Source of the DNA: Acidobacteriaceae bacterium
GTDB lineage: Bacteria > Acidobacteriota > Terriglobia > Terriglobales > Acidobacteriaceae
DNA: 33,530 nucleotides
Reading direction: 5' to 3'
Assembly (NCBI GenBank): GCA_025355385.1
Contig: JANXZS010000221.1
Coordinates: 1 to 33,530, forward strand
Shown: piece by piece, positions 26,603 to 33,530 of the stretch
Position numbering within the stretch: position 1 is the stretch's first letter
Layout of the letters: the number at the start of each line of letters is the position of its first letter
Notes under the pieces: model-generated
Told to the model about the DNA's origin: nothing
What the model saw: the letters and a program-made list of their open reading frames with translations, nothing else
The model's database searches: none
Made by a program: the position numbers and the translations under genes

Positions 26603-27769
26603 TCAGGCTAGCCTGCTCAGAGCAGCGCAAGCTCGATCAAGATCCGGATCCTTTTTAGCAAAGCAAAAGCGCAGCAGATTTTCCCCGCGGCCCTCGTCCA
26701 TGAAGGCCGTGCCCGCCACCGTGGCCACTCCGGTTTTGGCCAGCAGGGTTCGCGCCTTCTGCCTCGCGGTGTGCCCCTCCAGCCTTGTCGCATCCGCCAA
26801 CACATAATAAGCGCCCCCCGGGACCGAGGGCGTAAGCCCCGCTATGGTCAGCGCCTCGCAGATCTGATCGCGCTTCTGCTGGTACCCCGTCGAAAGCGAA
26901 TTGTAGAAAGCATCCGGCAATTGCAGCAGTCCGTGCACCGCGGCGTGCTGGAAGGGAGAAGGCGCACACACGTACGTCAGATCGTGGAAGTAGCTGATCG
27001 CACCAGCCCATTTACTGCTCGCCGCCAGGTAGCCCAGCCGCCAGCCCGTGATGCTGAAAGTTTTTGAAAATCCTGAGATGGAGATGGTGCGGTCTGCCAT
27101 TCCGGGCAGCGTTGCCAGGCTGATATGCTCCAGCCCGTCGTAGAGAAAATACTCGTAAATCTCATCCGTCAGCACGAAGAGGTCATGCTCCAGCGCAATC
27201 CCGGCAATCGCTTCCATCTCTTCGCGCGAGAAGACCTTCCCACAGGGATTCGACGGTGAGTTGATGATGATGGCGCGAGTCCGCGCAGTGATCGCACTCC
27301 GCAGCAGTCCGAAATCGATTCCCCAGCCCGGATCTTCCAGGGGGATGGCGACTGGCTTGACGCGAAGAGAAAGCAGCGTGTGGACGTGATAGCCGTAGAA
27401 CGGCTCGAAAAGCACCACCTCGTCCCCCGGATCCAGCAGGGCAAGGCAGGCGGAATTGAAAGCCCCAGTTGCTCCTGAGGTGACAATCACCTCGTTGTCC
27501 GGGTTGACGCTGAGACCGTTATGGCGCTCCAGCTTGGCGGCGATCGCTTGCCGCAAAGGCGCTATGCCGTCCGCTCGCGTGTACATGTTGTGGCCATCGC
27601 GAATAGCCCGCAGCGCACTCTCCGCCACCGCCTCGGGGATAGGAGTGTCACATACGCCTTGTGCCAGGTTGATGCCGCCCACGCGGTCGCATTCCATCGA
27701 CATCGCACGAATTTCCGACTGCATCACGTTCTGAGAGATCTCGCTGAGACGGAGGGCATCCACGCGCAT
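26603..27769 (-). CDS. Class I/II PLP-dependent aminotransferase
   Basis: 388-residue fold-type I aminotransferase. Visible: GVCDTPIPEAV and YTRADGIAPLRQAIA (N-terminal arm), VTSGATGAFN (phosphate cup), INSPSNPCGKVF, VLTDEIYEYF (cofactor-stacking Asp/Tyr), the Schiff-base lysine in ISGFSKTFSITGWRLGY (~237), and the C-terminal LRFCFAKKD with the substrate-carboxylate Arg. Similar to aspartate/aromatic/kynurenine-type aminotransferases; the substrate cannot be fixed. It precedes the ABC and glucan-synthase-like genes on the same strand with a 118-bp gap and may share their promoter without a functional link. Confidence 0.9.
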   Translation of the reverse strand: MRVDALRLSEISQNVMQSEIRAMSMECDRVGGINLAQGVCDTPIPEAVAESALRAIRDGHNMYTRADGIAPLRQAIAAKLERHNGLSVNPDNEVIVTSGATGAFNSACLALLDPGDEVVLFEPFYGYHVHTLLSLRVKPVAIPLEDPGWGIDFGLLRSAITARTRAIIINSPSNPCGKVFSREEMEAIAGIALEHDLFVLTDEIYEYFLYDGLEHISLATLPGMADRTISISGFSKTFSITGWRLGYLAASSKWAGAISYFHDLTYVCAPSPFQHAAVHGLLQLPDAFYNSLSTGYQQKRDQICEALTIAGLTPSVPGGAYYVLADATRLEGHTARQKARTLLAKTGVATVAGTAFMDEGRGENLLRFCFAKKDPDLDRACAALSRLA

Positions 27770-28075
27770 AATTAATATCTACCACGGAACGGGATACTTC
27801 TGGCCAATTCTGGAGCCCGGTGATCCCATAGTGAGAAATAGTCTGTTTCACCAGAAATTCGATTCCGGTTTCTCGCCGAGAAGCGCACTTCTTCTTCAGG
27901 CATAGATCGCACGTGTGACTGATACAAATGGTCTGCTAGAGCAGAAGCAGGGACAGTGTGATGTATCCAGCGTTAGCGATGTAGGCATTTTCTTGATTAA
28001 ATGCCCGCAGAGATCTGTGGCTCACGTTACAGGAACCCTGCTTCTGCTCTAGTCTTTCCGCTGGGAGGGGCACCC
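27770..28075. other. Divergent intergenic region holding element copy 4
   Basis: Bases 27770-27935 lie upstream of the leftward aminotransferase and must contain its promoter (not resolved). 27936-28052 is the repeat element, and the ribosome site GGGAGGGG of the next gene (28063-28070) follows almost directly. Confidence 0.5.
27936..28052 (+). repeat. Dispersed 118-bp inverted-repeat element, copy 4
   Basis: 117 bp, same orientation as copies 2 and 3, with perfect 17-bp termini CTAGAGCAGAAGCAGGG / CCCTGCTTCTGCTCTAG. The internal hairpin is slightly shortened. The only copy in a divergent rather than a convergent junction; it ends 23 bp before the start codon of the VOC gene, so it would be in or next to that gene's promoter or leader. 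Confidence 0.96.
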
Positions 28076-28455
28076 TTGTCGAACTTCATCCCAATCACAC
28101 CCTCCATGCACGTCAGCGACCTCGATCGAACCATAACCTTCTTTACGGAAACGTTGGGGTTTCAAACGCTCCTTCGCGTTTCAAACTACGCGTATCTTGA
28201 ACGGGAGACGGTGGGCTTCCGTCTTCTGGAAGAAAAGGTGAGGACGGAGCTCCTCCCGGCAATCGACGCTTCGCGTACTACATCGACGTCGAGAATGTCG
28301 ATCTCCTTCACGCGGAACTCAAGCCAAAGCTCGAGGCTCTGCCGAAGGGCGATGTCTACGGGTTAGTAAACCAGAGCTATGGGCAGCGAGAACTGCTTGT
28401 ACTTGCACCGGACGGGAACCTGATCGCATTCGGGCAGGCAATCAACAAAATGTAA
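28076..28455 (+). pseudogene. VOC-family protein, single-base frameshift in an A-run
   Basis: Frame 1 from TTG 28076 (ribosome site GGGAGGGG 5-6 bases ahead) reads SNFIPITPSMHVSDLDRTIT and continues to GFRLLEEK, a normal VOC N-terminal half. From about 28240 the homologous C-terminal half is one frame over: GAPPGNRRFAYYIDVENVDL, then QSYGQRELLVLAPDGNLIAF, ending GQAINKM and TAA (28453-28455). One base appears to be missing near the AAAA run at 28233-28236. With it restored the protein would be about 127 residues, the usual single-domain VOC length. It is either a recent pseudogene or a homopolymer error. The TTG start and the repeat element abutting the ribosome site may mean that the native promoter was displaced. 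Substrate unknown. Confidence 0.82.
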
Positions 28456-28482
28456 ACGAACACGAAATACGGAGTAAATAAA

Positions 28483-29340
28483 ATGAGAAGAATTCCCCTG
28501 TTGTCCGTGCCCGCCCTGGCTGTGTGCCTGGGCTGCGGAGCCGCCGCCGTGCCCGCTGATCCACCCGCACAGAAGGAAACCCTCCTGTGGAGCGAAGACT
28601 TCACCGCCAGTGTCCAGAGCTCTCCCGATCCCGCCACGTGGATGTTTGACACTGGTGCCGGAGGATGGGGAAACAAGGAGCTGGAAACTTACTGCGCCTA
28701 TGGATCGACAGCTGCGCCCTGCAATCCTGCACAGCCCAATAGCTTCGTCGGCGCCGACGGATATTTGCATATCGTGGCCCGCAAAGATGCCAAGGACAAC
28801 TACACCTCCGCCCGTCTCAAGACCCAGGGGTTGAAGAGCTTCGAGTATGGCCGCATTGAAGCGCGCATCAAGATGCCCGCAGGACAGGGCTTCTGGCCGG
28901 CCTTCTGGTTGCTCGGCGACAACATATCCGCGGTGGATTGGCCGGCCTGCGGCGAACAGGACATTATGGAAACCATTGGATCGACGCCATCCGTGAATCA
29001 CGGCTCCGTCCACGGAACTGGTTTCACTGGGCTGGCGCTGGGTCAGACCATCAGCCTGCCCGGTAACGCCCGATTCTCGGACGACTTTCATACCTATGGC
29101 ATGATCTGGGCACCGAAGAAGATCGCGTACTACGTCGATAGCCCCGCCAATGTCTATGCAACCTTCACCCCGTCCAGCCTGCCCGCAGGCGGAGTGTGGC
29201 CCTTCGACAGCGGCAAAGCCTTCTTCATCCTGAACCTCGCCGTCGGTGGCGATTGGCCCGGGCCTCCCAATGCCGCCAGCGTCTTCCCGCAAGAGATGCT
29301 GGTGGATTACGTGCGCGTTTGGACACAGCCCGCGCCTTGA
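28483..29340 (+). CDS. Secreted GH16 beta-glucanase
   Basis: 285 residues with a signal peptide (LLSVPALAVCLGCGAAAV; the GC could be a poor lipobox). GH16 laminarinase-like domain: LLWSEDFTA, GWGNKELETYC, FEYGRIEARIKMPAGQGFWP, the catalytic GEQDIME (nucleophile E158, acid/base E163; Gln replaces the usual Ile), and the C-terminal FFILNLAVGGDWPG and VDYVRVW. Expected to hydrolyse beta-1,3- or mixed beta-1,3/1,4-glucan outside the cytoplasm. Ribosome site GGAG at 28471-28474, ATG 28483. It follows the broken VOC gene by 27 bp and is convergent with a small membrane-protein gene 20 bp away. The nearby LacI-type gene is a candidate regulator, but no copy of its putative operator is seen upstream of this gene. 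Confidence 0.93.
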   Translation: MRRIPLLSVPALAVCLGCGAAAVPADPPAQKETLLWSEDFTASVQSSPDPATWMFDTGAGGWGNKELETYCAYGSTAAPCNPAQPNSFVGADGYLHIVARKDAKDNYTSARLKTQGLKSFEYGRIEARIKMPAGQGFWPAFWLLGDNISAVDWPACGEQDIMETIGSTPSVNHGSVHGTGFTGLALGQTISLPGNARFSDDFHTYGMIWAPKKIAYYVDSPANVYATFTPSSLPAGGVWPFDSGKAFFILNLAVGGDWPGPPNAASVFPQEMLVDYVRVWTQPAP

Positions 29341-29360
29341 CGCTTCTTCCCCCTCGACCT

Positions 29361-29582
29361 CTACTTCGACTTAGCCCCCACCGCCACCAGCACGACGCCG
29401 CCCACCAGCGCCAGCGTACTCAAGATGGGCGAGATGGGTACAGTCCTCGTTTCCTTGTGCTGAATCTGAACCGGGCCGAGATCGACATCCTTCTTTTCAT
29501 GGGTGTAGGTGAACCCCCCAACGGCGAAGCCTGCAACGCCAAGAAGTATCAGTAGAATGCCGACTACCATGACTAATTTCAT
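29361..29582 (-). CDS. Small two-helix membrane protein of unknown function
   Basis: 73 residues: helix 1 MKLVMVVGILLILLGVAGFA, a polar middle (YTHEKKDVDLGPVQIQHKET) and helix 2 ILSTLALVGGVVLVAVGAKS. Start at ATG 29582, supported by AAGGAG 6-7 bases upstream; an in-frame ATG at 29630 lacks such a site. The type is common in Acidobacteriota and relatives, with no assigned role. Divergent from the LacI-type gene (202-bp gap) and convergent with the GH16 gene. Confidence 0.85.
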   Translation of the reverse strand: MKLVMVVGILLILLGVAGFAVGGFTYTHEKKDVDLGPVQIQHKETRTVPISPILSTLALVGGVVLVAVGAKSK

Positions 29583-29739
29583 CGGTAAATCTCCTTTCCG
29601 CATCGCGTCCACGACGCCGTTGGGATGCAACCGTGCAGCTATAAGGATGTAACCCGGCGATCACGATCTCGAGGAAGGGCCAACGGCGTCTACGCGCCGT
29701 TTACAGGAGCACGGGGCTTCCGGTACCACTTTCTGAGTA

Positions 29740-29755
29740 GAGAAAAGCTTTTCTC
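29740..29755. promoter_or_regulatory. Perfect 16-bp palindrome upstream of the LacI-type gene (probable operator)
   Basis: GAGAAAAGCTTTTCTC, fully symmetric with a central GC, 29 bp before the GTG of the regulator. Size, symmetry and the central C/G step suit LacI-family operators. It lies upstream of TAATAT (29773-29778), where a -35 element would be, so binding could shut off the regulator and possibly the divergent small gene. Confidence 0.65.
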
Positions 29756-29784
29756 GAGGCCGCGCACGGGACTAATATTCAGGT

Positions 29785-30855
29785 GTGACAAGACTCCGGA
29801 CGCGTACGAATACTTGCACTAAGCTGGATATCCGCACCGTCGCCGAACGCGCAGACGTCTCCATCGCCACCGTCTCCAGAACCATCAATTCCATCCCTAC
29901 GGTGAGCCCCCTGCTGGCAGAGCGCGTCTGGAAGGCTATCCGCGAACTGGACTACTATCCCAACTCCCAGGCAAGAAGCCTGGTCTCCGGTCGCAGCCGC
30001 ATCTTCGGGCTGATCGTGCCTGAGATTACCAACCCCTTCTTTCCGGAACTTGTACAGGGCTTTGAAGATATCGCCGTCGAAAATGGATATGAGATGCTCG
30101 TCAGCTCCACCAACAATGACCCCGGGCGCATGAGCGTCTGCATTCGCCGCATGCTGGAACGCAGGGTTGAGGGCGTGGCCGTGATGACCTTCGGCGTCGA
30201 AGAACCGCTCTTACAGCAGTTATCCGAGCGAAAGATTCCGTTGGTGCTGACCGAGTTCCTGCTCGATACCCCACACGTCAGCACCTTGTTGCTGGACTAC
30301 AAGATGGGATTCCGTCTGGGCGTCGAGCATCTCGTCAAGCTCGGCCACCGGCACATCGCTTTTATCAGCGGTCCGCTGGCGCTGCACTCGGCCCGCACCC
30401 GTCGCGAGGCCTTCCTCGCCTCTTTAAAGGAGTTTCAACTGCCCATCCGCGAATCCTGGATGGTTGAAGGAGATCACACATTAGAAGCGGGAGTACGCGG
30501 CTTTCAAGCCCTCGCCGATCAGGGCGAAATTCCCACTGCTATTCTGTGCTCTAACGACATGACCGCAATAGGCGTACTTAAGGCTGCATACCACGCACAC
30601 GTGCGAGTGCCCGACGACCTCTCCGTCATCGGCCTCGACGATATTCGTTTTTCTGAGTACACACTGCCTCCCCTCACCACCATTCGTCTCTCCGGAGTCG
30701 AGATCGCCCAGGCTGCCTTCCACGCACTCCAAGCGCAGGCGGAGTCAGAGAAGGGTAAGGATGGTGTGCGCAAATACCCCATCTCCACCAGCCTCGTAGT
30801 GAGGGAGTCGACTGCTCCTGCCAGAACGATCAACATTTTTCCTTTCCCGCGCTAG
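29785..30855 (+). CDS. LacI-family transcriptional regulator
   Basis: 356 residues. N-terminal HTH (RTVAERADVSIATVSRTINS, residues ~17-36) with hinge YPNSQARSLVSGRSRIFGLI, then a periplasmic-binding-like effector domain (PEITNPFFPELVQGFEDIA, LGHRHIAFISGP, AILCSNDMTAIGVLKA, VPDDLSVIGLDDI). These repressors usually sense sugars or nucleosides. GTG start at 29785; TAATAT lies only 6 bp before it, so the message may be nearly leaderless. A perfect palindrome upstream suggests autoregulation. Neighbouring carbohydrate genes (GH16, debranching enzyme) fit a sugar regulon, but the effector cannot be read. Confidence 0.93.
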   Translation: MTRLRTRTNTCTKLDIRTVAERADVSIATVSRTINSIPTVSPLLAERVWKAIRELDYYPNSQARSLVSGRSRIFGLIVPEITNPFFPELVQGFEDIAVENGYEMLVSSTNNDPGRMSVCIRRMLERRVEGVAVMTFGVEEPLLQQLSERKIPLVLTEFLLDTPHVSTLLLDYKMGFRLGVEHLVKLGHRHIAFISGPLALHSARTRREAFLASLKEFQLPIRESWMVEGDHTLEAGVRGFQALADQGEIPTAILCSNDMTAIGVLKAAYHAHVRVPDDLSVIGLDDIRFSEYTLPPLTTIRLSGVEIAQAAFHALQAQAESEKGKDGVRKYPISTSLVVRESTAPARTINIFPFPR

Positions 30856-31213
30856 TGTGGTGGATAGTCCTAAATTCGTGGCGCACATTGTCATCTCCAA
30901 CTGTGGCGAAGGAGCAATAGACTCGCGGATTTCCGTTCCGTCCAAATAAATTTTAAGCAAATCAAAATAATGGGTGATTCTTGGCCATACCATAACAAGC
31001 AAGCCACTTCCGGCAGAAAATGTAACCCTGGATCAGGCTGGAGGTGAATCCTAGCCGCTCCAGGCCATTGCATTTGTTTTGAATATCGGGGTACACTTGC
31101 AGGACGTCGAATAGGGATTTTGGTTTTCTGCTCGTTCTGCACTTGCAGTCGCACTACTTGCTGACACCCCGAATTGAATTCAGCGTGATCTCAACAAATG
31201 AAGGAAACGAACA
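30856..31213. promoter_or_regulatory. 358-bp region upstream of the cold-shock gene
   Basis: No gene seen. It presumably contains the csp promoter and a long 5' leader as is usual for cold-shock genes. TTGCAT-18 bp-TACACT (about 31071-31100) is a weak promoter candidate. AAGGA (31202-31206) is the ribosome site. Confidence 0.4.
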
Positions 31214-31414
31214 ATGGAACAGGGAACAGTGAAGTGGTTTAACGACGCAAAGGGATTTGGATTTCTGAGCCGCGCAAACGGAGAAGACGTCTTCGTGCAT
31301 CACACCGCGATTCAGGCCAATGGCTTCCGCACGTTGCAAGAGGGTCAGGCAGTGCAGTTCAACGTGACCAAGGGTCCCAAGGGTTGGCAGGCAGAAAACG
31401 TTCAGGTTCTGTAA
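31214..31414 (+). CDS. Cold-shock domain protein (CspA family)
   Basis: 66-residue single OB-fold nucleic-acid chaperone. Starts [17 protein letters not shown] (RNP1 KGFGFL), then [11 protein letters not shown] (RNP2 VFVHH) and a standard C-terminus QAENVQVL. Binds single-stranded RNA/DNA and melts secondary structure. ATG 31214 with AAGGA 7-8 bases upstream; a strong terminator follows 15 bp after the stop. Confidence 0.97.
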   Translation: MEQGTVKWFNDAKGFGFLSRANGEDVFVHHTAIQANGFRTLQEGQAVQFNVTKGPKGWQAENVQVL

Positions 31415-31429
31415 TTCGATCTGAATTTC

Positions 31430-31465
31430 AAAGAAAGGGATGGCATTCCGCCGTCCCTTTTCTTT
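31430..31465 (+). terminator. Terminator of the cold-shock gene
   Basis: Stem GGGATGGC / GCCGTCCC (31437-31444 and 31450-31457, one G-T pair), loop ATTCC, preceded by AAAGAAA and followed by TTTTCTTT. The A- and T-tracts make it potentially bidirectional. Confidence 0.88.
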
Positions 31466-31481
31466 GTGCCCAGCGCCTTCC

Positions 31482-31550
31482 TGTGCCCCTAGTCACTTGC
31501 GCCCCTAGCGTTTTGTTGTACCCTTAGTTTCTTGTGCCTGAAGTTGTCTG
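31482..31550 (+). repeat. Degenerate short tandem repeat (about 16-19 bp period)
   Basis: Three to four diverged units beginning TGTGCCCCTAG, TGCGCCCCTAG, TGTACCCTTAG, TGTGCCTGAAG between the cold-shock terminator and element copy 5. No coding role is apparent; the remaining 31551-31616 shows nothing recognisable. Confidence 0.45.
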
Positions 31551-31616
31551 TGGGCTTCGGTTCACTAGGCCGCATTGGCAGACAACCGCGCTCGCCCGCG
31601 ACGCTCGCCAAACCGC

Positions 31617-31734
31617 CTAGACCAGAAGCAGGGTTACGGTAAGCTCAGCCACAGATCTATGCAGGCATTTTCATCAAGAAATTGCCGACATCACTGATGC
31701 TGGATCCATCACACTATCCCTGCTTCTGCTCTAG
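31617..31734 (-). repeat. Dispersed 118-bp inverted-repeat element, copy 5
   Basis: Same orientation as copy 1. On the minus strand it begins CTAGAGCAGAAGCAGGG (31734-31718) and ends CCCTGCTTCTGGTCTAG. The internal hairpin has one mismatch. Lies between the convergent cold-shock and debranching-enzyme genes; its CTAG at 31731-31734 contains the stop codon of the latter. Confidence 0.96.
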
Positions 31735-33530
31735 GCCACAGCCGTTGGCCGGGGCGCGGTAAGCAGCCAGCAGCGCAAGACTTCTGCCACGCTCCACGCC
31801 TGCGCAATACAGCCTCTGGGTATATGCGGCGCCTCCGCATCGAATACCTCGCTGATTGATCCCACGCACGCCTCGTTCAGATCCGGCACAAAGCCCTCCA
31901 GAAATACCCGCGCCTTGTTTTCGCCCCCAGGATTGAGCCGCAGCCAGGCATCGATATAAGGCCCGATCAGCCATGCCCAGACCGTTCCCTGGTGATAGGC
32001 GGCGTCGCGTGACCGCAGATCGCCAAAGTACTTCGAGTTGTAATTCGGGTGATCGGGGGAGAGCGAACGCAGTCCCACCGGAGTCAGCAGTTTATCTGTA
32101 ACCGTGTCGAGCACATTTTTCCATCTGATCTCATCCAGCACCGGGAAGGGCAGAGACATCGCGAAGATCTGGTTGGGACGGCATGCTGGATCGTCGCCCA
32201 TCTCTCCATCCACCACGTCATACAGGCAGCCGGACTCAGCATTCCAGAAGCGCTGGTTGAAGGCTCTGCGCATTTCTACTGCACGCTGAGCGAACGGCAA
32301 TGCCGCTGCCGGCCCAGCTTCCCGCCGCACCCAATTCTCCATCCACATCAAGGCGTTGTACCAGAGCGCATTGATCTCCACCGCTTTCCCCCGCCTCGGA
32401 GTCACCACCCAGTCGCCCACCTTGGCATCCATCCAGGTCAGTTGCAGTCCTTCAGCACCCTGCGACAGCAATTGATCCTTGGCGTCCACGTGAATGCCGT
32501 ACAGAGTACCCGCCACGTGCGCTTCCACGATCGTTCGCAGGGTTGGCAGCAGCTCCCGCACCAGCGTCTGGTCGTTTGTGTACTGCTCATACCGGCTGAT
32601 GGCGTGGAAGAACCAGAGCGTCGCGTCGGCAGTGTTGTAGCGGCCTTCCGCGGCTCCCTCGGGAAACATATTCGGAATCAGGCCGTACTTCATATGATGC
32701 GCAAAGTTTCGTAAAATCGCCCGCGCCTCGCGATGTCTTCCCGTCACCAGTGCCAGTCCCTCCAGGCTGATCATGGTGTCGCGTCCCCAGTCTGTAAACC
32801 AGTGGTAGCCGGCGATGACGGTGCGGTCGTCTTTTGCAGCCTCAATCGTGCGCGTATCTACCCGCGGCGGCGCAATGATGAACTGGTCCGCCGCGTAGAT
32901 CAGTTCCGATGCAGGATAGCTCCCGAGGTTCTGCGGCACTCTCGAGAGCAGGGCCCGCCGCCGTGCAATCTGCGCCGTAAAGTCAGACGCGGCCTTACCA
33001 TCCATCTCGTCGCTCTGCGGCTCAGCCGTTGCCGTCAGCACCAGCGTTTCGCCGGGTGCGAGCGTTGCGCGAAACGACCCCGGACTCCATAAGGATCCCT
33101 CGCTTTCATATCCCCGGCTCGCCTCCATCCGGTAGAGAACTTCAGGGATCACCTTGCGATCCTCAACGAATTTTGCCGGCGGATTGCTGATGAGCCGAAG
33201 CGGGGGGTAGCCTGCGGCGGACATTTCAACTTCGCCGTTCTTGACCACCAGGCGGCACGTCACTTCGCTCGAGGTGCGTACCGGAGCATCGTGCGAGCGG
33301 AAGTTCACCCCCGGCCGCAGCTCAATCTCCAAAGGCCCGTTTCCGCGCCTCAGCGAATAGCTCAAGTGCACGGTGTTAAAGCCGTAATCCATGACGACGC
33401 GCTTCTCCACCAGGTGATCGTTGTAGCGGTAAGTCCACACCGGCAGCCCGTCTTCCAGCATGAAGTCGATGGGCGGAGCAACGTCGGTGTGGTGCATTCC
33501 CATCAGCTCCAGCGTGCCTGCGGAGAAGAG
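31731..33530 (-). CDS. Glycogen-debranching-type amylo-alpha-1,6-glucosidase (5' end outside window)
   Basis: About 599 residues visible; the frame is open to the window edge with homologous sequence still running (LELMGMHHTDVAPPIDFMLE), so the start lies beyond 33530. An N-terminal GDE_N beta-sandwich part (to about 33000) is followed by the (alpha/alpha)6 catalytic GDE_C domain: WFTDWGRDTMISLEGLAL, NTADATLWFFHAISRYEQYT, LTWMDAKVGDWVVTPRRGKA with VEINALWYNAL, and YHQGTVWAWLIGPYIDAW. Bacterial-type enzymes of about 650-720 residues hydrolyse alpha-1,6 branches of glycogen or related oligosaccharides in the cytoplasm. The C-terminus AQAWSVAEVLRCWLL matches the normal family end, so the stop codon provided by element copy 5 has removed little or nothing. 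Confidence 0.92.
   Translation of the reverse strand, partial: LFSAGTLELMGMHHTDVAPPIDFMLEDGLPVWTYRYNDHLVEKRVVMDYGFNTVHLSYSLRRGNGPLEIELRPGVNFRSHDAPVRTSSEVTCRLVVKNGEVEMSAAGYPPLRLISNPPAKFVEDRKVIPEVLYRMEASRGYESEGSLWSPGSFRATLAPGETLVLTATAEPQSDEMDGKAASDFTAQIARRRALLSRVPQNLGSYPASELIYAADQFIIAPPRVDTRTIEAAKDDRTVIAGYHWFTDWGRDTMISLEGLALVTGRHREARAILRNFAHHMKYGLIPNMFPEGAAEGRYNTADATLWFFHAISRYEQYTNDQTLVRELLPTLRTIVEAHVAGTLYGIHVDAKDQLLSQGAEGLQLTWMDAKVGDWVVTPRRGKAVEINALWYNALMWMENWVRREAGPAAALPFAQRAVEMRRAFNQRFWNAESGCLYDVVDGEMGDDPACRPNQIFAMSLPFPVLDEIRWKNVLDTVTDKLLTPVGLRSLSPDHPNYNSKYFGDLRSRDAAYHQGTVWAWLIGPYIDAWLRLNPGGENKARVFLEGFVPDLNEACVGSISEVFDAEAPHIPRGCIAQAWSVAEVLRCWLLTAPRPTAVA

Overview
The window looks like a chromosomal segment from a GC-rich soil bacterium. 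The closest match is Acidobacteriota (Terriglobia/Acidobacteriaceae-like). This is inferred from gene content and order (short phosphatidylserine decarboxylase + PssA + Asd-like protein, large secreted TPR protein, cyclic-glucan-synthase-like giant protein, many carbohydrate enzymes), not from a marker gene. There is no rRNA, tRNA, CRISPR array, transposase or clear prophage. Most of the sequence is ordinary core and metabolic genes. Both outermost genes are cut by the window edges.

Layout. 1-2890 (+): end of a Q/N/P/R-rich tandem-repeat protein with a strong terminator, a VOC-family protein, and an acyl-CoA dehydrogenase. 3023-4627 (-): a DHA2-type drug exporter, divergent from 4788-7464 (+), a translationally coupled row meaB - mce (frameshifted) - tsaB - rimI that joins propionyl/methylmalonyl-CoA metabolism to tRNA t6A and ribosomal-protein acetylation. 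7688-10597 (+): a DUF465-like small protein, then psd - pssA - Asd/Usg-like pseudoenzyme (phosphatidylethanolamine synthesis; the last two junctions overlap). 10752-18163 (-): dgt, a secreted TPR protein, a FUSC-type membrane protein and purH. 18658-19950 (+): a secreted protein of unknown function and a glucosaminidase. 20180-27769 (-): a GT84/cyclic beta-1,2-glucan-synthase-like protein lacking the usual GH94 end, an ABC exporter overlapping it by ATGA, and an aminotransferase. 28076-31414: a frameshifted VOC gene, a GH16 beta-glucanase, a small membrane protein, a LacI-type regulator next to a perfect 16-bp palindrome, and a cold-shock protein. 31731-33530 (-): a partial glycogen-debranching-type enzyme.

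The most unusual feature is a dispersed ~118-bp element present five times (2908-3026, 10600-10717, 19971-20088, 27936-28052, 31617-31734). It has 17-bp terminal inverted repeats (CTAGAGCAGAAGCAGGG) around an internal hairpin. Four copies sit in four of the five convergent gene junctions. Its terminal CTAG supplies the stop codon of the exporter and of the debranching enzyme. A second, different inverted repeat wraps around the copy at 19971 and supplies the stop codon of the glucan-synthase-like gene. The family looks like a MITE/REP-like element that has become a 3'-end module. Whether it terminates transcription, stabilises RNA or simply tolerates these sites cannot be decided from sequence alone.

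Two independent VOC-fold genes (methylmalonyl-CoA epimerase and the gene at 28076) each carry a single-base deletion. These are either real pseudogenising mutations or base-level errors in the assembly.
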